The position numbers and the translations under genes were made by a program. From Diphasiastrum complanatum (lineage: Eukaryota > Streptophyta > Lycopodiopsida > Lycopodiales > Lycopodiaceae), in NCBI GenBank assembly GCA_029204225.1, contig CM055100.1, positions 66,682,134 to 66,746,133 of the forward strand: 64,000 bases of DNA, read 5' to 3'. A model generated the notes under the pieces. It saw only the letters and a list, made by a program, of their open reading frames with translations. It made no database searches and was not told the origin of the DNA. Below are positions 37,601 to 48,281 of this stretch, piece after piece; positions within the stretch are counted from its first letter, which is position 1, and each line of letters starts with the position of its first letter.

Positions 37601-38278
37601 TGTCACGCGTAGGTTCGTTCCCATGAGAGCGACAGTTTAGTTCAGATTTCAACATGAATGGAGGATTCACATCTATCTCTACATCCATTAATCCTACTCT
37701 TTAACACTACACATACCTTAACACTACACATCCACAATAGAGATAGCTTACTCTTTCTCTCTCTCCCTTCCTCTCTCATAAAAAGGATAATAACATACAA
37801 TCCCAATAACACTCAGATCCAACAATTAGCAAAATCCGAATAAGCATGAGAGATGGAGGAAAAGTGATAGAGAGCAAGGACATTCATCAATCCATTTATG
37901 AAGAGAACCAATCTGCTTTATTGAAATGAGGAAATGAACATGAGGAGCAACTCGAGTTGGTCCCTTCTTATAGTAGAGAGGAGGATCCTGGCCTCTGAAT
38001 CCTATTGGTCCAGTCTTGCCTCTCTTTTTATTTAAATTTAAAAAAGTGTGGGAACCATAAAAATTGGAGGGAAACCCAACTTTATTCACTAACTTGACAT
38101 TTAGGCCCTACGACATTAAAAGTCCTGCAAAAAGGCCTAAAGTCCTTTTATTAACTTTTAACTAATCAATTAAATAACTGTGTGATCATCGGATTGGACT
38201 TACACACACAGGGAGCCAAATTCCTCTCACTTATTAACTAGGGTTAGGGTTGCCTTGAGATCCGCAAACCCTCCAACA
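37601..38278 (-). repeat. 3' LTR of the large Ty3/gypsy element
   Basis: On the minus strand a polypurine tract (GGTGGGGGATAC) ends at 38279 and the LTR starts TGTTGGAGGGTTTGCGG at 38278. It plausibly ends ACGCGTGACA at 37601, giving 678 bp with TG...CA ends. No matching 5' LTR was seen upstream, so the right-hand border is firm and the inner end at 37601 is inferred. Confidence 0.65.
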
Positions 38279-38493
38279 GTATCCCCCACCAAAACTGGTG
38301 GCGGTCCCATGACACCTGCAATATGCAGTTATTGGGGACTTTTATTGGCATCGCGCCGAATCTTGATTAAATGATGTTGCACCTTCTCCATAAAATTGAG
38401 GCGTGCAGTATTCAAATCCAAATTGTGTGGCGGGAAACGTCGGTGGGCTCCGACAATCCACTTGGAGGTTGTCCATGATGTGAAGCATGATTT

Positions 38494-41267
38494 TCAGGAG
38501 CCTCCCATCATTGCCGCACGAAAATATAAATGAGCAATCGACAATTGATCTTTGATTTGCTCTGAGGCCATCGGCTTATTTGGATCGAATGCTAGAGGAG
38601 GGAGGCAATCGTCCCATCTGGTTGCCACTGACACCAACAGAGTTAGATCTTTAGCAAACATCGCCGATTGTCGCACCGTTGGATCTAGAGAGTGGACATA
38701 CTCTTGTTGATAGGCTTGTAAGACGTGGTGGAAATCCACTAAGATGGTCCAGCTGTAAGGCTGATGGATGATTGGCCAATTGGGCGTATGGATGGTGATC
38801 GTGTCCATAGCCAATCCCAAATCTTTCCATTTATTTCTTCGCGGCATTGGCACATAATAGGGATCTACCCACAATTGGCGAGGGCTGGCGACGTAGCTCC
38901 TAGTTGATTCCGGAGTTTTCTCAAAAACCGTGATTCTCCATGTCGGCTGCTCTCCCAATGCAGGTATTTTGTCCAACTATTTGCCGGCCTCGTTCTCGGA
39001 GGTCTTAAACTTCAGAACCCATCCACCATGCGAGGACTCATGCGGATGTTGCTTTAAAAAGGTCTGGATCTGGTCCTCAACGTTGATGGGCCTTCTGAAT
39101 AGAGGTGTTGTCCTTGATGAAGATAGACCCGCTTGTACTACCAGTATGGTTGGCAGTTGGTCTGCTATATCTGGAGCTCCCCTCTGGTCCATGCTCAAAT
39201 CAACCCCTGTATCCATTGGTACGGCTTCTTGGCGCAGAGGGGAGAATTGCGGCATGACCGGTACGGGGATTTGTGGTCCGGCTTCCAACACTCGAACGGC
39301 TATTTTTTCATAGGCGATAATGATCTCTTTAGCCTTTGCCAACTCGGTTGAAGCTGCTCCTTTGAACATGTCAAAGGGGCCTTGAATTCCCTGAAGGGCC
39401 ACTTTGTATGTCTCCACTTTTTTGAACAGATATGCAAACTCCATCAGTGTGATCGAATGATCTGGTATTTGCATTTGAAGATACACATCACGCTCAAGGG
39501 TGGTCGCATCCAATTCACCTTGAAGCCACGTGCGATCTTGTTCAGCCATCTGTAATTGCCCCTTCAGCAGCTGCACTTGTTGCTTGGCATCCTGCACGGC
39601 CTTATCCACCTGATCTTGTGCGGTTGTCAGGGCGTTTTGCAGGGAGCTAATGTATTCTTCCAAGCGATCAACTTGTTGTTGGGCCAACTTCTTTTCTGCT
39701 TCAACCTTGTCTTCGTGTTGTTTGGCAATCTTCAACTCTCAATCCAGCTAGACAAGTTTCTGGCTGATCAGAATGTTTTCGGACCCCAGATCAGAGATTC
39801 TCTGTTCCATTTTTTTTTTATCCAGTATCGACTGGATCACTTGCGCAAGGCTTGAAACCAAACCTAGAGCATCCCCAGAATCGACGGTTGTGGAGGCGGC
39901 AGCAACAAGAGGACCTGATGGAGTTGTCCTTGGTTGGCGTGGAATAGGTGCCACTACGTCTTCTTCTTCAAAATGGTCTTCCTCTTCAAACCCTTCAGGC
40001 ACTGTGGCGTCGAACTATTTTGGTGATTTTACAGCTTTGTCGACCCGAAGTGCGACTGACTACCTTCTGTATGAGGTTGTTGGCTGACATCTTCAACACC
40101 AACAATAGATTCATGGATATGTCTGAATCCTCTTCCAAGGGATTGGAGTTCAAAGGGCACAAGGCTCTGGGGCATTTCAAAAAATTTGGTGGCCCCAAGG
40201 GGATCGGAATCATCGAACATATCCATGAAGAACTGTGTGTTTGGTGAGGTGGCTTTGGTGTGTGGGGGTGAGGCAGCCTGGATAGCTGTGATGGGAATGG
40301 TAGGCCCAATGGTCACAGACTATCCTTGAATGGAAGTAGAGACAAGGGAAGCATCAGAGGCTGGGGGAATGGGAAGTTCAGTGCGCACAGCAGCAGGGGG
40401 TGGAAGCGCAGCTGACGAGGTATGCCTAGTGCGACGTCGTGACGCGGAAGGCGAGTCAGGAATAACGATCTCGCTGCATGGACAACGACGACTATGAGAA
40501 TTCAAGGCCTGGTGAGATGACTCGGCCGGTGCTTTTTCATAGACCGAAAGCACAGAATCCAGGTGGAAGCCATGGATTATGTTTTCTAAGTGAGAAGCGG
40601 GTAAAAGGGACAATAAAGAGACGGTAGTGAACTTCTGCTTAGTATTGGCCTTAATAGCTCGTTTGAGCTCACTAGAAATAGTCTTGAACCAATTATACGG
40701 TTCAAGAGGGGCTTTGGCTAACTTGGTGTGAGACTCCACTATCCTATGGAGGATCTGTGATGTGATGCGGTCTTTTCTAAGGTTGCCAACCATCAGGAAG
40801 TTGTTCAGAAGCTGGGCAGCAGCGTGGATTGAAGGTTCAGTGATGGCTTCCAAAAGGTAGCCATCATTGGTCCAGTGCAGATCGTTGGTGAGGTCAATAT
40901 ATGGCTTGATGGTCTGTTTGGCGTGCTTATGATTGGGTGAGGCCTGCGTGCCAGATGCTATACTTGTAGCTGCAAGGGCGGCCTCAGTGACGCACACCTT
41001 ATGTGTGGCTCCTTGGATAGTGATATAAAATTTGGATTTCTCTTCCTTCCACGTACTGAAGGCAAGAGTGATGAAATCCATATTGATGCGACCCGAAAAG
41101 GCTCTCTCATGAATACCCATTGGAGTGAGTAGCGGCTCCGCAAGGGCCATCCACTGAGTGACCATGCTTGTGCTAGGAAGAATTATGATGTCCGTTGCAG
41201 ATGGGACATCACGATGGATAGTATAGCGTGGAGACTGGGAAGTATCGATAGAAGACATGATGATCAT
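38494..41267 (-). pseudogene. Extra open region 3' of pol in the Ty3/gypsy element (coiled-coil protein)
   Basis: About 920 codons read on the minus strand with one frameshift near 40030 and in-frame stops at 40320, 39748, 39739 and 38977. The first third (41267-40320) is a globular-looking domain of unknown family, ending in a Pro/Ser/Arg-rich linker. A short acidic region follows (FEEEDHFEEEDV). Then comes a long heptad-rich coiled coil (EDKVEAEKKLAQQQVDRLEE, 39700). The C-terminal part is WDDCLPPLAFDP. No signal peptide or membrane segment is visible, so it does not look like an envelope protein although it lies in the env position, just before the polypurine tract and LTR. Its function is unknown; an additional ORF like those of other plant Ty3 lineages is my inference. 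Confidence 0.6.
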
Positions 41268-41489
41268 AAAACACGTAAAAGTGTATCAAATAGCAATGCA
41301 TGAATTTTGGAAGGTTTTGGTCGCAAGAAAAAATTGCAAGAGCTTCGCTAGCACAAGTGAGGAATGAATTGAATTCAGTCAACTTATAGGTGAATTTGGT
41401 GGGTCCATTACACTGAATATTAGTTTGGCTGACCAGTTCGGAACAAAAATTTGCAGGCATGTACAGTACTGTGAAAATAGGCTATAAAA

Positions 41490-41900
41490 ATCTCAGCGAA
41501 GGTTTCTGGAGATCTGAACCTATTTCCAATGGGGATGCCAACGAAAGGGCGACAATTCCATGCCCCTGTGTTAGCCATTACGTGAGCACAGAATGTTTTC
41601 CAGGTCTCGCAAAGAATGAACCTTCGCCTAGGAGGGTCCTTCGTTCAGGTACTGTCATAAATGCATTTTTTCACAATCTGAACCTATGGTCAACCTAATT
41701 TTAACATTTTAAGATCATCTAGCAGGTCGGCGAAGGCTCATAATGAGGTTAAGATGCTCGGCAAAGGTTCCCAAAATGGCATATCAGTGATACTTCGCCT
41801 AACTCAAAAACTGGGTTTTCTCTTTACAGAAACTTTCGCCCACCTTAAATTAGATAAATCTAGATTGGATGTATAGTCTGAGAGCTCAACGAAGGTTTCT
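41490..41900. repeat. Dispersed GCGAAGG / CCTTCGC words
   Basis: GCGAAGG or close variants occur at 41496, 41730, 41761 and 41889, and the reverse form at 41621, 41638, 41793 and 41834. The two outer copies share the longer CTCA(G/A)CGAAGGTTTCTGG. This lies between pol and the extra ORF of the Ty3 element. Confidence 0.6.
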
Positions 41901-42206
41901 GGTACTATATAGGCCAAATCTGACCAAAACAGTGATTTTCTAAGTCATTTTCTATCAAAAAATTACTGTACTTCCTTTTGCCTATGCTGATGACTTTCTG
42001 ACTTTTGCTCATTAATCTTTTTTTATTTCTTGCTTTACTTTTTTTTTTTCTTTTTCTTTTTTTTTTCTTTTTTTTTTCTTGCTTTACTTTTTTTTTCTTT
42101 TGTCTTTTGACTGTCTTTTTCCAAAATCTCAACAAATTAAGTACTGAAAACAAAAAATTGAAAAACAATTAAAATTGTTGTTAAAAAAATATTGAGATTA
42201 GGCTTG

Positions 42207-43400
42207 CTACACTAGCAGAGCAGGCTGCCAAAGCTTGCATAATCGGCTGCCATTCACCGGAGTATCAAATCGTTGTCCATCCAAGTGCTCAAGAATTATT
42301 GCGCCATAGTTCAAGATTTCCTTCACTTTATACGGGCTTTCATCGGTAAACTTCAACTTTCCCTTGATCAGCTTGGTTTTGTACATCAATGCAAGATCTC
42401 CTAGTTTCAAATCTTTTTTGTGTAATCGACGATCGTGCCATGTCTTGTGGCGTGCTTTCTCTGCTGCTAAGGCTTGAACTGCCATCAGTCGGGTTTCACA
42501 TAATTTGTGCAACGCTTTATGACGAAGTTGTAAAGACTTATCATCATTCAATCATTCTGTTGCTGCTATGCATAAGGATGGGATTAAAACTTCAATCGGC
42601 ATGACAGCATCTTGACCATAAACCAGTTGAAAAGGTGTTTGATTTGTACTATTTTTGTAAGCGATTCTGAATGCCCATAATGCTGCATACAGTTTATGTT
42701 CCCAATCAGACCGACTCGCTGCAACTGTCTTTGTCATAATGGTGCAGAGAATCTTATTGGAAGGTCAGCTTGGCCATTCCCTTTGAAATAGTAGGGAGTA
42801 CTAAATTTGTGTATAACAAAAAAATCTTCCAGTAGACACTTTATTGTTTGATTGACAAAGTGTGTACCCCGGTCACTAACAATCTCGATCGGACATCCAA
42901 ATCTGATTATAATATTTTCATATAGAAGCTTGGCCGTAGATTTTGCATCAGCAACTTTGACAGCTTTGGCTTCAACCCACTTGGTCATATAATCAGTTGC
43001 GACGATAATGTATTGGGCATGAGATCCTTGCGCGGCAGGGTGAATAGTTCCAACATAATCCAGTCCCCATTTCTCAAATGGTGCTTGCGATAAAACCGGA
43101 TGCAAGAGTTCATAGTTCTGTCGAGTAGGCCACCAACAACCTGATTATAAAAGTTTGCGAACAGTAATATCTGTAGAGAAGTGTCCTCCACCCATGCCAT
43201 CATGTGAAAACATGATTAAATCTGGTACTTCATGCGATAAAACACACCTTCATAAAATATTATCTGATCCACGACGATACAATTGTCCTGTAATTAATTG
43301 ATAAGGTTGATCCTTATGAATCAATTGTCTCTTCTGTACTTTTGTCAAGGAGTCATTCTGTTGTCCTAGCATCAGGTACTCAACATATATGTTGCCCGCA
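42207..43400 (-). pseudogene. Ty3/gypsy integrase, copy A
   Basis: The minus strand holds the catalytic core (LDYVGTIHPAAQG, ATDYMTKWVEA, IVSDRGTHFVN, then PYYFKGNGQA). It continues to a C-terminal region (KDLKLGDLALMYKTKLIKGK, YKVKEILNYGAIILE). The first two acidic catalytic residues are present, but a small deletion at the third (GNGQAE in the sister copy) shifts the frame. The zinc-binding N-terminus near 43140-43250 is degraded. The C-terminus is the usual DNA-binding fold of Ty3 integrases without a chromodomain. Confidence 0.88.
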
Positions 43401-43530
43401 CATGTACTGCTTCAACATAGAACAATGCAGCATTGGGCAGTTCATCATCCACTTCAGTATTAAATGGTGCAGATTCAATTCGCGAAACATGATCGGCTAG
43501 ATGATGTTGCTTGCCCTTTCGAACCACAAT

Positions 43531-43955
43531 TCAAAAGTCAAATTCAGTCAATAACAATAACCATCTTGCAATACATCCAGTATTGCATGTCTTGTTTACC
43601 AAGTAAAGTAACGGTTGATGATCCGTATAAAATGCAAAGTGCGTTTCCATGAGATAGTGACAAAATTTTTGAACAAAGAAAATCATGGTTAATGCCTTGC
43701 ATTCTGTTGTTGAATAATTTTTTTCTGGATCTGTAAGCTGTCTGCTTGCAAATCGTATAGGATAGTCTTTCTTATAGTCACCTGGCTGCGTCAAAACTGA
43801 TCCAATGGCGTATTTTGAGGCATCCGTATGAACATGAAACTCTATCGTCCAATCTGGAGAATGCAGTATTGGTGCTAAAGTTAATGTTTTTTTTAATTTT
43901 TCAAAGGCTTCTAACGCTTCTACTGTCCAAATAGGAACAATAGTCAGTTTGTATA
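43531..43955 (-). pseudogene. Ty3/gypsy RNase H, copy A
   Basis: The minus strand reads YPIRFASRQLTDPEKNYSTT, then ECKALTMIFFVQKF and FAFYTDHQPLLYLVNK, the conserved Ty3 RNase H boxes. A stop follows near the domain end, and the join to the reverse transcriptase is out of frame. Confidence 0.88.
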
Positions 43956-44800
43956 TAGGTCATGCTAAATCCGCAAAGAAGATAATAAAGATTCGATAGT
44001 ATTTCGCATGACCCATAAACAAGTAAACTCCACTAATTGTTGTTGGCGGTGGCAATTCCACAATAACTTTGATCTTAGAATAATCCGTGGAAATACCATG
44101 TCTTGATATCACATGTCCAAGCACAACTCCATGGGAAACCCATATCTGAAATTTTTCCGGATTTAGAGAAATCTGATATTTGCGGCATCTTTCAAATACT
44201 TTCTCCAATCGATCCAGGTGGTCTATATCTGTACTATGAATTCCCAAGTCGTCCAAGTAAATTTCAAGGAATTTTTGCAGATAATCTTTAAAAGCAAATT
44301 GCATTACTCTTTGGAATGAACTTGGTGCATTATAGAGTCCAAACGGCATTACTTTGTAAGCATAGGTGCCCCATTCTGTTGCAAAAGCAGTTTTATGGCA
44401 ATCGACAGGTGCAATCTTAACCTGGTTGTAACCACTAAATCCATCCAGGACACTTTAAGCTTCCACTCCAACAAGGCGATCCAAAATGCTTTCAGTAAAA
44501 GGTAACAAAAAGTGATCCTTTCGCATCACTTTGTTCAATGCTTTGAGATTCACACAGATCCGCAATTTTCCATTTTTCTTAGGAACAATGACAATCGGTG
44601 AAATCCATTCGGTATCCTCGATCTCATAAATGAAATCGACATCAAGCAATCTCTGAAGTTCTTTCTTTATCAGGTCCATCACATTAGGATTGCAACGATA
44701 CAACTTTGTAACCTTTGGAACTGCATTAGATACTAAAGGTATGGTATGTTCAATCACTGATGTCGGAATACCCTTCAAATCTTGATAAGTCCATGCAAAG
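43956..44800 (-). pseudogene. Ty3/gypsy reverse transcriptase, copy A
   Basis: The minus strand reads ISPIVIVPKKNGKLRICVNL (near 44580), MPFGLYNAPSSFQRVM (44349), then IYLDDLGIHSTDIDHL, which carries the catalytic YLDD, and LGHVISRHGIS. All major boxes are recognisable. Stops or shifts interrupt it near 44400-44455 and near 44800. Confidence 0.9.
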
Positions 44801-44826
44801 CAATCTTGATACTTAATAAGTAACAG

Positions 44827-45801
44827 TCAGAGTGCTTGATAATATTCAGGAGTAAGTTGTGATCCAACTTGTACAATCTTTTCTGGTTCTCCTGGTCCGG
44901 CAAGATTCATTGGCTGCGTCCTAGCTGGGCCATCGTAAACCTCTTTAGATTCCAACATATGTTCTTCAGGTTCACGATGTGCTTCAGGTAACATGATAAC
45001 CACATCATCCAGCGTATAACGCTTAAAATATTCAGGCATATCATGCTGGACTACATTTGATTGTTCTTTTTTGAAATGACTTGTCTTGGATCTTCGCTTA
45101 GCCCTCTTAGCAGGAATTGATCGTGGAGGTGATGACTTTTGAGATGATAAATCTTTCTTCACAGGTGAAGACTTCCTAGACGATGATGTTTTACTAGAAA
45201 TCTGACTTGAAGAATCATCCTCGACTTTTCCTTTGTCTTTATCCAATAAGGGTGGCACTTCCTCTGAATCAATCTTGTGAGGGGGATTCTCCCATTTCAG
45301 GACCGTATTATAATGTTGCTTAGCTTGTTTCTTTGTCATCGATCCTGTGATCCTGTCTTCCTTGAATATAATTGCTTTAGGTGGTTTTACTGTGAGTTCA
45401 TCAGGAACATTATGCATTCCAAATCTGGTCGGATCCATATGATTTAGAATCTGCTCATCCGTAAGTTCTGCATTGCCATCATAAGTCAAGGCATGACTCA
45501 CAAGAATGAGTTCATCCTCAATCGGATCTGGTATAGGTTCCGTTGATATCTAGGCTACATTCAACACATTCAGTGGAAACCTGATTGGTGTATCCAAAGT
45601 TCGATCTAATAAGGAAATCTCGCTCAAATCTGATTGATTATCTTGTTGACACATATATCCTGCTATATAGTCAATTTTTGCAAGAGCTTCATTCCAATTG
45701 ATAGTATTCGTTTGAGAATCATAATGAACTCCCAAATTTTTCTCTGGTCGATCACAAGTAAGATATGTTGTTGACGAATTGTCATCCTCTTTTTGAACCA
45801 C
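44827..45801 (-). pseudogene. Basic linker between protease and reverse transcriptase, copy A
   Basis: About 300 codons in two frames lie between the protease and reverse transcriptase. The part at 44827-45501 is Lys/Ser-rich (SSSRKSSPVKKDLSSQKSSP, then AKRAKRRSK) and ends TPEYYQAL, the usual lead-in to the reverse transcriptase. I do not recognise a domain. Such long linkers occur in some non-chromodomain plant Ty3 lineages. Confidence 0.6.
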
Positions 45802-45900
45802 TAGTTTGATAGTCCAAGTTGTAGGATCAATTTTAACTGTGCGTTCACGATTTTCAAAAGTGATTTTTCCGGTACCCCAGTTATGAATTACTTGCGCAAC

Positions 45901-46149
45901 TCATAACCATGGATGTCCTAATAGAATTCGGTAGACATTTGGCGCTTCTGATAAGTCCATCACTACGAAAGTAATGACAAATTGTACTCCCGCAATTCTA
46001 ACAGGTATATCTTCCACCATTCCTCGTGGACGAACTGTCGTTTGATCAGCTAGCTTAAGAGCAAAAGTAGCAGGCTTAATCTTTGTAAGGCCCCATTTTG
46101 CACATAGCTTTGTAGAAATCAGATTAACTCCTAAACCTCCATCTATCAC
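45901..46149 (-). pseudogene. Ty3/gypsy aspartic protease, copy A
   Basis: The frame reads MIDGGLGVNLISTKLCAKWG, then ADQTTVRPRGMVEDIPV and ends NVYRILLGHPWL. The catalytic D-(S/T)-G is D-G-G here, with L-G-V-N following. ILLGHPWL is the conserved C-terminal box. A stop follows immediately. Confidence 0.85.
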
Positions 46150-46167
46150 GGTTGCTTCTTTAGGAAA

Positions 46168-47358
46168 CTATCTATGCTGTATCGGCAGAGTGATATTCTT
46201 TTGTTCACTTTCCCAAGCGGCTCCAACATGGAGTACTTCGTTAGATTCTTCAAATCCAGCACAAAAAAGTGGCTCCTGATGGACTTCTGGTTCTTCTTGA
46301 GCTAACTTTTGCGCTAAGACTTCTTTTGCTTTGGGCACCAACTTCAAGAACTCTCCCAATAAAATATTGATCTTGCTAGACAAAATGTTCATGAGTAGTT
46401 CTGTATGCGGTGCTTCTGGTACAGTCATCTTGAAGGGTTCTTCAAGATGATGTAACTGATCATTCATATCTATACGTAAATTTCTTGGCAGCTACAATGG
46501 TGAAGAATGAACTTCAACTGTTGCTTTAGCAGCCTCAAGCTCCTCTTCTTCTTGCAGATATTTGATCCATTGTCTCATATCATGATATCTTCGTTTTTCT
46601 ATATTAAGATTTGGATAGACTCCTGATGTTGTTGGTATATCATTCAATGGTATAGAATCAGTAGGTACTGGATCCATTATTGGTTCTTTCTGCTTCTGTG
46701 CTCTGGTGACCACCATCAAGGGTGCGCTTGGTTTATTTCGAGCTACTGGTCTTTGCTTGATTGTTATCAAATTTATAGGTGCTGTAGCTAGTGGTGGCTT
46801 CGGTCTTGTTGGACAGTCTTTATAGCAATGCCCATAACCACAGTCACGACAGAATGGTACAAATTTCTCTTTATTTGGACATTCTGCAACTCTATGATTT
46901 TCTCCACATGCAAAGAATCCGAGTGGTGCTCTGGTCCAATTTCTGGAGGCTTGTTGTTGAGCAGCAGCATAAATGGCATATTGTGTTGAAGATCCACTTG
47001 CTTGATCATTTTTATAGTTCCATTGCTCAGCATTTCCGTAAGGTTTTGGTTCTATCAAATTGGCTGGAGGAGCGGAGTGCTTTGGTGGGGCAGGTAAAGC
47101 TAAACGTTCCGGGTATCCAAGAGCAGATTGTCGTGGTCTTACTGCTGGATTACCTCCATACTATGGTTTTCAATATCCCATCTGGGCATACCATTGTTGA
47201 ATTATCCGAGGGTTGAAATTGGCAAAAGCAGTCTCATGATCCGGTGAATTACACAGATGGCAAACATTGATTTCCATTTGTTCTTTCAATTGAGGACACT
47301 CGTTCACTGTGTGATTTTCTGTACAAATAGAACACCAAACATTTTGTGAAAAATGCAA
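46168..47358 (-). pseudogene. Gag C-terminal part with shortened zinc knuckles, copy A
   Basis: Two knuckles are CX2CX3HX4C: CSICTENHTVNEC near 47330 and CRDCGYGHCYKDC near 46840. A third, FFACGENHRVAEC near 46910, has lost its first Cys. The common form is CX2CX4HX4C. The N-terminal capsid part of gag is missing; the frame simply begins at about 47358. Several frame changes separate the pieces. Confidence 0.75.
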
Positions 47359-47359
47359 A

Positions 47360-48280
47360 AATAAGCTTGGAAGAGGCCAAAAATCATGTATATAGGATGA
47401 TTACACATTCCCACGTGTTAAAATAGTGTACTTGTCATGTACCATAATCATATAGGTTGTACATATGATTTAATTCAAGTTCTAGTGGCTAAAAAGGCCA
47501 AAAACTAGTTTTCTAGACATATGACACATGGCATCAATCTATTGATTGCATGAGCCACATATTTTGGTTAGGTGTCATATCACATGTGTAGAGGATAGCT
47601 CACATGTGTGGAATAAGCTGAAGTAGGCAAATTTTGACTTCTAGAAGATTTCATAGTAGACCTCCATATAGAAGGAAAATGGACCAAAAGTGCTCAAAAT
47701 AGAAGGTTTTGTCCAACTGTCAGTTTTGCATGATGAATCATCATATGACAAAGCACCTTCACACATGTGAGATCAGAGGGATGATCAGTACCACGAGCTC
47801 CCACTTACTGTATATATAGAGCCACATTTGGCCATAATCATAGTGAGACACCAATCTTGGTTTTGGAAGCAATTTTGAGTGATTCTCTCCATTTGTCTAC
47901 ATTTGTTTTGATTGTTTTGAGGTTCTATCAATGTGTACTTGATTTTCAGGTTGGAGTCCGTACTCATACATTGTTTCACACATGTGAAACCATAAAGTAC
48001 ACTTTCCTTCAATCAATGATTGTTCTTGTTAGAATTTTGTGTCTAAAATTGATCTAGATTGATCTTAATCTGAAGTAGATTGATAGATCAAGTAATCTGA
48101 CAACCAATCCCTCTTGAGGATCAGATTAGGATCCACTCTTGGTCCTTTTTGTTCTTTTTCCACATGATCTGGTGACATTTCTGACTTTTGCTCATCAGTC
48201 TTTCTATACATTTTCCTTTTTGGCTTTTTTTTTTGTTTTTTTTTTGTTTTTCGTATTGTCTTTTTCAAAAGAAAATATCA
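47360..48280. other. Non-coding stretch between two Ty3 copies
   Basis: No coding sense was found. It contains several CACATGTG palindromes and, on the minus strand, TATATATAC near 47810. It follows copy B integrase and precedes copy A gag in the minus direction, so it may be LTR or leader DNA, but it does not resemble the LTR at 37601-38278. Confidence 0.35.
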
Positions 48281-48281
48281 G

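Noticed and set aside
38930-40247. Several + strand frames of 70-127 codons
   Set aside because: They are antisense shadows of the minus-strand coiled-coil region.
38494-41267. Envelope gene interpretation of the extra Ty3 region
   Set aside because: No signal peptide, membrane segment or cleavage motif is visible; only the position is env-like.
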